Part shown: positions 7,800-13,548 of the stretch, one piece after another
How the letters are laid out: every line of letters begins with the position of its first letter
Position numbering within the stretch: the first letter of the stretch is position 1
Source of the DNA: Kuenenia sp039794105
GTDB lineage: Bacteria > Planctomycetota > Brocadiia > Brocadiales > Brocadiaceae
NCBI RefSeq assembly: GCF_039794105.1
Contig: NZ_JBDIWA010000051.1
Span: 1-13,548, forward strand
Length of the DNA stretch: 13,548 nt
Reading direction: 5' to 3'
Made by a program: the position numbers and the translations under genes
Notes under the pieces: model-generated
Seen by the model: the letters and a program-made list of their open reading frames with translations, nothing else
The model's database searches: none
What the model was told of the DNA's origin: nothing

Positions 7800-9713
7800 A
7801 TGAATGGAACCTTATTGTTTGCATCCAATAAATTAGATAAATATGAACATATAATTTGCTACTTAAAACAGCATGGTTTTGTAAATATAATAACGGCGTT
7901 AAATGGAGAAGATGCCTTAAAACATCTCCATACCCAACCCCCTCTTTTTGCATTTTTAGATACAGACCTACCCATTTTGGATGGTTTTCAACTATGTAAA
8001 CTAATGAAGTCATCTCTTTTGGCAAATTGCAATAACGTTCCCGTAATTTTAGTCACTGATTCACAGAAAAATTGTATGATATCCCTGTTAGCCAATTGTG
8101 TTGGCGCATATCTTTCAATTCATCCGTCATTTGCATTGGAAGATTTATTATATCTGTTACAAAACAAGCCGGAGTCAACGCCCACGAATATTACCGTAAA
8201 CAGGATAAAAATCTTAATTGCCGCCAGTGACCAATCTTTCACACAAATGTTGGAAACGTATCTTCTCGGGGAAGGCTATGATGTGATTATCGCCGGAAAT
8301 GGTCAGGACGCCCTTCATCAATTGGAGAATGAAAAACTATCCATCATGTTTTTGGATGATCATTTGCCGGAATCAGACGTCTCTGAAATAATCAGAAAAT
8401 CAAAAGAGAGCGTCCCTGAAATATTTATAACAATTATTGTCCCACAAGATTCAGAGCGAAGGGCAATTGAGCTGATGAAAGCGGGGGCGAATGACTATAT
8501 CATAAAACCGGCGGATGAAAAAACCATTCCTACGACCTTTGCAGATACCTTAATAAAATACCATTTAAACCTTTGCAATCATCGCCTGGATATGGAAGAA
8601 TTAAAACTACATTCCTTGATAGACGGCATAGTTGACGGCATTGTTTTCATGGATATGCATGGGAAGATAAACACGGTAAATAAGGCCGCAAATGCAATCC
8701 TTAGCCAGTTGAATTTGGTGAGAAACAGCGATGGGTCAATAATGAGCATAAATACTATTGATACCAAAGATATTTACAGGGCATTGTTTGAAGAAAAGCA
8801 ACTCTCCGTATCCTATGAAATTACTATTAATAACGAGATTGAAAAACACTTCAATGTTACCGCATCTTCGGTTAATCAGTTCATTGATGAAAATATACAT
8901 GTTATCGGAGATAGAAGAAAGAGTAAAAGGCTGACACGGGCTTTCATTGGCAATAATATAGGGATTGTTATCGTACTGAGAGACGTTACCCGCGAACATC
9001 AATTAACAAATCAGGTAGTCCAGTCGGAAAGGCTTTTTGCGGTAAGTAATCTTGTAGCAGGCGCTGCGCATGAATTGAATAACCCCCTTGCGGGCATTCA
9101 ACTTTGCACAGAACTTGTCTTAAATGACCCGGGAACCAGTGAAAAATCTCTAAAATACCTCCAGAGAATACAGAAGGAAACGGAACAAATACAGGACGTT
9201 GTAAAAAGTCTCCTCACGTTTACGGGAAATTATACACTATCCAAGGAGCAAATAAATATTAATGAAATCATCGAAGTTATCATAAAGCAAAAAACATATC
9301 AGTTTGACCACGCAAACATTAAAACTATTATTTTACCTGGGGACATTTTGCCATTTGTTTTTGTCGATAAATATCAAATACGCAGGGTATTGCTTAATAT
9401 AATCGAAAATGCCTGCGCTGCAATGGAAGTATCAGAATATGATAAATGCCTCACCATTAAAACAGAGGCGCAGAATAATGTAGTAAATACCACGATATCA
9501 GATACAGGCCCTGGGATTCCCAAAGAGAATCTTTCTAAAATTTTCGAACCGTTTTATACCAACAGAGCAAATAAAAAGAAGAAAGGCACAGGGCTTGGTC
9601 TCTCCATAGCACAAAGTATTATTAAACAGCATAACGGTAAAATATCCGTGCAAAGTGAAGTGGGAAAGGGCACTACTTTTGTCATTGAACTTCCCGCCAT
9701 GGAATCCCTTTAA
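7800..9713 (+). CDS. Orphan hybrid histidine kinase, two N-terminal receiver-like domains
   Basis: A 637-residue protein without transmembrane segments, so probably cytoplasmic. Receiver-like domain 1 (about 3-122) keeps the phospho-acceptor D54 in LDTDLPILDG. It lacks the acidic pair after strand 1 (ASNK instead of DD/DE), and its switch lysine position reads SIHPS. Receiver 2 (about 136-255) has D144, D186 (FLDDHLP) and K236 (IIKPAD) but no clear switch Thr/Ser. A PAS-like region (about 268-400) follows. HisKA has H424 in GAAHELNNPLAG, and HATPase has N537 (IIENACAAM), D568-TGPGIP and GTGLGLS (597-601). The catalytic core is intact and NtrB/ZraS-like. ATG at 7800 has GGAG about 11 nt upstream. 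No cognate response regulator lies in the window. It probably reads other regulators through its receivers; the signal is unknown. Confidence 0.93.
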   Translation: MNGTLLFASNKLDKYEHIICYLKQHGFVNIITALNGEDALKHLHTQPPLFAFLDTDLPILDGFQLCKLMKSSLLANCNNVPVILVTDSQKNCMISLLANCVGAYLSIHPSFALEDLLYLLQNKPESTPTNITVNRIKILIAASDQSFTQMLETYLLGEGYDVIIAGNGQDALHQLENEKLSIMFLDDHLPESDVSEIIRKSKESVPEIFITIIVPQDSERRAIELMKAGANDYIIKPADEKTIPTTFADTLIKYHLNLCNHRLDMEELKLHSLIDGIVDGIVFMDMHGKINTVNKAANAILSQLNLVRNSDGSIMSINTIDTKDIYRALFEEKQLSVSYEITINNEIEKHFNVTASSVNQFIDENIHVIGDRRKSKRLTRAFIGNNIGIVIVLRDVTREHQLTNQVVQSERLFAVSNLVAGAAHELNNPLAGIQLCTELVLNDPGTSEKSLKYLQRIQKETEQIQDVVKSLLTFTGNYTLSKEQININEIIEVIIKQKTYQFDHANIKTIILPGDILPFVFVDKYQIRRVLLNIIENACAAMEVSEYDKCLTIKTEAQNNVVNTTISDTGPGIPKENLSKIFEPFYTNRANKKKKGTGLGLSIAQSIIKQHNGKISVQSEVGKGTTFVIELPAMESL

Positions 9714-9718
9714 AAGCG

Positions 9719-9795
9719 CAATCGGCAATCTACAGTCGGCAGTCGGCAAATTGCAGATTGAGGACTGTAGACTGAGGATTGAGGATTGAGGACTT
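9719..9795. repeat. Heptamer-phased palindromic array 2
   Basis: Eleven contiguous 7-bp units: CAATCGG, CAATCTA, CAGTCGG x2, CAAATTG, CAGATTG, AGGACTG, TAGACTG, AGGATTG x2, AGGACTT. It has the same left (CARTCNN) and right (NNGAYTG) design as array 1. CAATCTACAGTC on the left and GACTGTAGACTG on the right are complementary except for one position. It begins 6 bp after the kinase stop and ends 18 bp before the nth stop, so it fills the convergent junction of these two genes. Confidence 0.9.
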
Positions 9796-9813
9796 GGCAG
9801 CCTGTCATCAGCT

Positions 9814-10446
9814 TTATACAATCTTATCATTTGAATTGCATAATTTCTCTACGACACATTCTTTGCACAACGGTTTTCTGGCTATGCAGATGCGCCTGCC
9901 ATGTGTGCCCATGACAAGGCAGGACTGTGTCCATTTCTTTTGCGGGATAATCCTGCACAATTCGATTTCCACCTTATCGGGATTGTTGGATTTGGCAAAA
10001 TCTAACCGGTGCGAAACACGAAATACATGCGTATCCACCGCTATAGCTTGTTTGCCAAAGACGTTGCCAAGCAGCACACTTGCCGTCTTTCTCCCTACCC
10101 CCGGAAGCGTCAAAAGTTCTTCCATAGTTTCCGGCACCTTGCCATGAAACCTTTCCTCTAATGCCTTCGCGCACGCAATAATGTTTTTCGCCTTGTTCCT
10201 GTAAAAACCGGTCTGCCGTATTTCCTGTTCAAAAACATCCTGCTGTGCAAAAGCATATTCTTTCGCCGATTTGTATTTTGTGAACAAAATTTCCGTCACC
10301 TTGTTTACCCGTTCATCTGTACATTGAGCTGCCAATATCGTCGCTATCAGCAATTCCAGGGGATTTTTATATCTGAGAACGAGTCTTGCATCCGGGTATG
10401 CCTTCTCAAGGAGTGATAAGATTTTTCCTGTTCGTTCTTCAGTCAT
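9814..10446 (-). CDS. nth: Endonuclease III (DNA glycosylase/AP lyase)
   Basis: A 210-residue protein, the normal length for the family. The helix-hairpin-helix LPGVGRKTA (114-122) contains the catalytic lysine K120, and the catalytic aspartate is D138 in VDTHVFRV. The [4Fe-4S] cysteines C187-x6-C194-x2-C197-x5-C203 are all present at the C-terminus. It removes oxidised pyrimidines from DNA and cleaves the AP site during base excision repair, in the cytoplasm. It lies 18 bp downstream of argS on the same strand, with an AGGAG about 9 nt before its ATG, so it is most likely co-transcribed with argS. There is nothing odd in the protein. Confidence 0.97.
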   Translation of the reverse strand: MTEERTGKILSLLEKAYPDARLVLRYKNPLELLIATILAAQCTDERVNKVTEILFTKYKSAKEYAFAQQDVFEQEIRQTGFYRNKAKNIIACAKALEERFHGKVPETMEELLTLPGVGRKTASVLLGNVFGKQAIAVDTHVFRVSHRLDFAKSNNPDKVEIELCRIIPQKKWTQSCLVMGTHGRRICIARKPLCKECVVEKLCNSNDKIV

Positions 10447-10464
10447 AAGATTAATCTCCTTTTT

Positions 10465-12162
10465 TTACATTTCCACAGGCACTTGCATACCAAGGATTTT
10501 TAATCCATTTCTTATGACTTGCCTGGCGGCATCTACCAGAAGTATTCTTGCTTTTGTAAGCCCTTCATCTTCAGATAATACCCTGTGAGCATTATAAAAC
10601 TTATTTACACCGGCACAAATATCAATAAGATAATTACTAACTAATGACGGCTCATAAAACTGTGCCGCTTTTAGTATTACAAAGGGATATTGCCATAGAT
10701 TCTTTATAAGATGAATGGCATCCTCTTCATTTAATAATGTATAATCAATGTCCTCCGTTACATCTTTTCCATATTTCCTCAAAATGCTGCAAAGACGGGC
10801 GTGGGTATACTGCACATAAGGCCCGGTCTCTCCTTCAAAATTTAATACGGTATCCCAATCAAATAGTACATCCTTGTTTCGTTTTGTGCTTAAATCCGCA
10901 AATATAACCGCCCCAATACCCACGTCACTTGCAACCATTTCCTTGTCCTTTAGCAAAGGATTCTTTTCTTCAATAATCTTTTTGATACGGTCTACCGCCT
11001 CAATTAATAAGTCTTCCAACAATATGACCCGCCCCTTGCGGGTGGACATCTTGCCCTCTTTAAATTTCATAAGGCCGAAATCCACATGAACACACTGGCT
11101 TGCCCACTCATACCCCATTAACTCCAACACCTTAAATATCTGACAAAAGTGAAGTTTTTGTTCAGAACCAACTACATAAATCATTTTGTCAAAATTATAT
11201 ACAGATTTCCTGTACTCCGCCGCTGCAATGTCGCGTGTTGCATAAAGTGTTGTACCGTCCTTTTTTTTAAGCAAACATGGCGGCATATTATATGCCTCCA
11301 GCTCTACGATTAATGCCTGCTCGCTGATACAGGCCAACCCTTTCTCCTTAATGCCAGAAACCGTATCCTCAACCATTGTATTGTAAAAACTCTCACCAAC
11401 AAAGGCGTCAAAACGAATCCCCAACATCTCATACACCCTTTGAAACTCTTTAAGGCTGATATCCTTGAAACGTTCCCATAACTCCATCGCCTCTGAGTCT
11501 CCTGCCTCCAGTTTTTTAAACCATTCCCTCGCTTCGTCCTCCAGATGATTATCCTTTTCCGCTTCACGGTGAAAAGTAACGTAGAGTTTGTTTAAGTCGG
11601 TAATTGTATATTGTTCGAGATCCTTTTCTCCCCAGTTTTTATATGCAACAATCAATTGACCAAACTGCGTCCCCCAATCGCCAAGATGGTTGATCCCTAT
11701 GCATTTGTACCCTAAATTTCCGTAAATATTATACAGTGCATTTCCAATTAACGCAGAGCGGAGATGATGGACGGCAAGGTGTTTTGCGATGTTTGGGGAG
11801 GAGTAATCAATAACGACGGTTTTCCCCTTGCCAATGGTATCGCAGCCATAAGCAGCGCCTTCATGCATAATTTTTCTTAAAACGACCTCAGCGCGTATTA
11901 TCTTATCTAAAAAAAAATTCAGATAAGGGCCTGTTGCTTTTATCTCTTTTACCGGACTAACGGGATGCAGGCAGTCGGCTAATTCTGAAGCAATCTTCGC
12001 GGGGGGTTTTTTCAGCATTTTTGAAAGATTGAAACAGGGAAATGCATAATCCCCCATCTTTGGGTCAGGTGGTATTTCAACGCATTTATTTATTTCGTCT
12101 TCGGAGAGATTGGTTTTCGCTGCTAATAAACGAACTATTGTTTTCCTGAATTGGTCTGCCAT
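10465..12162 (-). CDS. argS: Arginyl-tRNA synthetase
   Basis: A 565-residue class I synthetase of normal length that charges tRNA-Arg in the cytoplasm. It has the N-terminal additional domain (about 1-95), SSPNIAKHLAVHHLRSA (121-137) holding the HIGH-equivalent, NHLGDWGTQFG (158-168), the KMSKS loop as KMSTR (371-375), and a DALR-type anticodon-binding domain from about 445, ending LGMQVPVEM. At the HIGH site the residues are A130-V-H-H133 instead of the usual H-x-G-H. The first His and the Gly are replaced while the last His is kept. I re-translated this stretch and it is not a reading error. ATG at 12162 has only a weak purine stretch upstream. A likely promoter with an overlapping palindrome lies about 100 bp upstream. 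It forms an operon with nth. Confidence 0.96.
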   Translation of the reverse strand: MADQFRKTIVRLLAAKTNLSEDEINKCVEIPPDPKMGDYAFPCFNLSKMLKKPPAKIASELADCLHPVSPVKEIKATGPYLNFFLDKIIRAEVVLRKIMHEGAAYGCDTIGKGKTVVIDYSSPNIAKHLAVHHLRSALIGNALYNIYGNLGYKCIGINHLGDWGTQFGQLIVAYKNWGEKDLEQYTITDLNKLYVTFHREAEKDNHLEDEAREWFKKLEAGDSEAMELWERFKDISLKEFQRVYEMLGIRFDAFVGESFYNTMVEDTVSGIKEKGLACISEQALIVELEAYNMPPCLLKKKDGTTLYATRDIAAAEYRKSVYNFDKMIYVVGSEQKLHFCQIFKVLELMGYEWASQCVHVDFGLMKFKEGKMSTRKGRVILLEDLLIEAVDRIKKIIEEKNPLLKDKEMVASDVGIGAVIFADLSTKRNKDVLFDWDTVLNFEGETGPYVQYTHARLCSILRKYGKDVTEDIDYTLLNEEDAIHLIKNLWQYPFVILKAAQFYEPSLVSNYLIDICAGVNKFYNAHRVLSEDEGLTKARILLVDAARQVIRNGLKILGMQVPVEM

Positions 12163-12259
12163 CTGTTCTTTTTCTATAATTCTGTAAAAACGCTTCTGTT
12201 AGCTAAAATAAGAGGGGAATGGAGTCTGAGGTGTGCCACAAGGCGGTATACTCTACAGG

Positions 12260-12274
12260 TTCACATTATGTGAA
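12260..12274. promoter_or_regulatory. Perfect palindrome, candidate operator upstream of argS
   Basis: TTCACAT-T-ATGTGAA is an exact 7-1-7 inverted repeat. It lies 98-112 bp upstream of the argS start and overlaps the proposed -10 box. This position is typical for a repressor or dual-regulator site. The cognate regulator is not known. Confidence 0.5.
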
Positions 12275-12291
12275 TTTACACGTATTGGCAA
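12265..12291 (-). promoter_or_regulatory. Candidate sigma-70 type promoter for argS-nth
   Basis: On the minus strand TTGCCA (12291-12286) resembles a -35 and CATAAT (12270-12265) a -10, each with 5 of 6 consensus positions. The 15-bp spacer is short of the usual 17. Transcription would begin about 95-100 nt before the argS ATG. No start-site data support it. Confidence 0.35.
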
Positions 12292-12312
12292 AATATTTAC
12301 TGGTCTCTTCTG

Positions 12313-12403
12313 CAGCCTACAATCGGCAATCGGCAATCGGCAATCGGCAGTCCACAGTAGGCAAATTGCAGATTGTGGATTGTGGACTGTGAATTGCCGA
12401 TTG
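12313..12403. repeat. Heptamer-phased palindromic array 3
   Basis: Thirteen contiguous 7-bp units: CAGCCTA (degenerate), CAATCGG x4, CAGTCCA, CAGTAGG, CAAATTG, CAGATTG, TGGATTG, TGGACTG, TGAATTG, CCGATTG. The last unit is the exact reverse complement of CAATCGG, and TGGACTG is that of CAGTCCA. It lies in the argS-trpS gap, ends 18 bp before the trpS stop codon, and is followed by CTTTT on the plus strand. Confidence 0.9.
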
Positions 12404-12421
12404 CTTTTAGTTGCTCATTAC

Positions 12422-13399
12422 CTAAGTCAGTCCCATTTGCCTTCGTACCTCTGCCATGGTAATCTCTGCCATGTTCTTACACTTTTTTGCACCTTCGTGT
12501 AATATATCAATTATAGAATGCTTATCTTTTATTAACTCTTCATATTTTTCCCGTATGGGAGATAATGCCTTTATGATATTTTCAGACAATATTTTTTTGC
12601 ATTCAATACAACCTATCTCCGCAGTGCGGCATACCCTGTTGATACGTTCTATTTGTTCAAGGGAAGAGTAATACTTATGTAAAGTAAAAAGGTTGCATAT
12701 TTCAGGATTCCCCGGGTCTGTCCGTCTCTTCCGATTCTCATCCGTTACCGCTGTAGACAATTTTTTCCATATAGACTCAGAAGATTCTACCAGCGAGATA
12801 TAATTATCCCTGCTTTTGCTCATCTTTGTCTTCCCGTCAATGCCCATAATCCTTGGGGCGTCTGAAAGTATTTCTTTCGGATCAGGAAATATTTCTCCGT
12901 ACCGCGAATTAAACTTTCTGGCAATCTCTCTTGCCAATTCTATATGCTGTACCTGATCTTCACCAATAGGCACCGCTTCCGCCTTATAAACTAATATATC
13001 TGCCGCCTGCAAGACGGGGTAGGTAAATAAACCTGCATTAATATTATCCCTGTGCTGCTTTGCCTTATCTTTGAACTGCGTCATTCTTTCCAGGTGACCC
13101 ATTGGCGTCACCGTATTCAGTATCCAGGCAAGTTCCGTGTGTTCCGGTACATGAGATTGCACAAAGAGGATGCACTTACCTGGGTCAAGTCCGGCTGCAA
13201 TATTAACTGCCGCAGCGTTAATAATTCGGTTTTGCATTTCTTTCGGGTCGTATTCTACCGTTATCGCATGGTAATCGACAATACAGAAAATACAATCGTA
13301 TCGATCAATCATCCCCACCCAATTCTTTATTGCACCCAGATAGTTTCCTATATGAACTTCCCCGCTCGGCTGGATTCCGCTAAATAATCGTTTTTTCAT
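12422..13399 (-). CDS. trpS: Tryptophanyl-tRNA synthetase with a putative Fe-S cysteine motif
   Basis: I chose the ATG at 13399 (325 residues) because it gives the canonical start MKKRLFSGIQPSG. A TTG at 13420 would add seven residues with no family support. The protein shows HIGN (16-19), the normal TrpRS form of the HIGH motif, D134 in the Trp pocket region (QAADIL) and KMSKS (192-196). It charges tRNA-Trp in the cytoplasm. In the C-terminal domain four cysteines are arranged C235-x21-C257-x6-C264-x2-C267. This closely matches the [4Fe-4S] site described for Thermotoga maritima TrpRS (C-x22-C-x6-C-x2-C, from memory). Cluster binding is inferred. The gene lies 259 bp upstream of argS, with array 3 between them. 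Confidence 0.95.
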   Translation of the reverse strand: MKKRLFSGIQPSGEVHIGNYLGAIKNWVGMIDRYDCIFCIVDYHAITVEYDPKEMQNRIINAAAVNIAAGLDPGKCILFVQSHVPEHTELAWILNTVTPMGHLERMTQFKDKAKQHRDNINAGLFTYPVLQAADILVYKAEAVPIGEDQVQHIELAREIARKFNSRYGEIFPDPKEILSDAPRIMGIDGKTKMSKSRDNYISLVESSESIWKKLSTAVTDENRKRRTDPGNPEICNLFTLHKYYSSLEQIERINRVCRTAEIGCIECKKILSENIIKALSPIREKYEELIKDKHSIIDILHEGAKKCKNMAEITMAEVRRQMGLT

Positions 13400-13491
13400 A
13401 ATTTTCCGGATATATCTCAAACAACATTAAACTATGTGTTCAGATTACAAACCTGAACCCGCCAAGCATTGTGTCACTAATTTCCCTATCA

Positions 13492-13548
13492 TTATATAAT
13501 TTTTGATAGTTGTTCCTCTATCCGCTTTGCAGCCTTTTTTGTATCTTC
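13492..13548 (-). CDS. C-terminal end of an unidentified protein (partial)
   Basis: From the right edge the minus strand is open for 18 codons, ending KRIEEQLSKII and a TAA followed by TGA. The charged, amphipathic helix composition looks like a real protein tail, and it stops 92 bp before trpS in the same direction. It is too short to identify. The 92-bp gap also holds a small inverted repeat (GTTCAG/CTGAAC, 13438-13458). Confidence 0.45.
   Translation of the reverse strand, partial: EDTKKAAKRIEEQLSKII

Noticed and set aside
9498..9830. Minus-strand 110-codon reading frame through array 2
   Set aside because: It again translates the heptamers (LQSSILSLQSSICNL type) and then lies antisense to the kinase HATPase domain. 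It is an artefact of a 7-bp repeat read in three phases.
12233..12502. Plus-strand 89-codon reading frame through array 3 and the 3' end of trpS
   Set aside because: Its protein is a read-through of the heptamer units (SLQSAIGNRQSAV type) and then runs antisense into trpS. It has no Shine-Dalgarno and no family resemblance.
13400..13420. TTG at 13420 as trpS start
   Set aside because: It adds seven residues not typical of TrpRS. The ATG at 13399 gives the normal N-terminus, with a GGAAA a few bases upstream.
13438..13458. Inverted repeat GTTCAG/CTGAAC upstream of trpS as attenuator, T-box or terminator
   Set aside because: It has a 6-bp stem with a 9-nt loop, no T-run, and no T-box consensus was found. 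It could easily be chance.

Overview
The window is moderately AT-rich DNA from a Gram-negative-type bacterium. It holds nine complete protein genes and two partial ones, laid out as two divergent-then-convergent blocks. No rRNA, tRNA, CRISPR array, transposase or phage gene was seen. Base composition, the MoxR/Bat cell-envelope operon and the FMN-binding glutamate-synthase-like protein would fit an anaerobic planctomycete of the anammox (Brocadiales) type. That placement is a guess from general look and is not proven by any marker here.

Layout. (1) 1-1139, minus: the N-terminal 379 residues of an FMN-binding glutamate synthase family protein, cut by the window edge. (2) 1140-1488: an AT-rich divergent intergenic region with a 12-bp direct repeat. 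(3) 1489-7470, plus: a six-gene MoxR/Bat-type operon. In order it encodes a MoxR AAA+ ATPase, a DUF58 protein, a BatD-like membrane-anchored protein, a BatA-like VWA protein, a small TPR protein and a BatB-like VWA protein. Three of its junctions are overlaps or gaps under 20 bp. (4) 7800-9713, plus: an orphan hybrid histidine kinase with two degenerate receiver domains, a PAS-like region, HisKA and HATPase. (5) 9814-13399, minus: nth and argS (18 bp apart) and trpS further upstream. The last 18 codons of another minus-strand gene lie at the right edge.

How the genes work together. The Bat block is a membrane-anchored set typically tied to MoxR ATPases. The AAA+ ATPase is expected to act as a chaperone-like remodeller on VWA/MIDAS proteins at the inner membrane, with the TPR and BatD-like proteins as scaffold parts in or facing the periplasm. 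Such loci are linked in the literature to aerotolerance, envelope stress or metallo-protein maturation, but the substrate is unknown. The nth-argS-trpS block is housekeeping (base excision repair and tRNA charging).

The most unusual non-coding signal is a set of three related arrays at 7613-7696, 9719-9795 and 12313-12403. Each is built from strictly phased 7-bp units. The left half has the form CARTCNN and the right half NNGAYTG, so each array is a long imperfect palindrome on a heptamer grid. Two of them end exactly 18 bp from the stop codon of a minus-strand gene. Other points worth attention are a perfect 13-bp hairpin inside the BatD-like gene, a Thermotoga-like four-cysteine Fe-S motif in TrpRS, a non-canonical HIGH motif in ArgRS and a perfect palindrome over the likely argS promoter.
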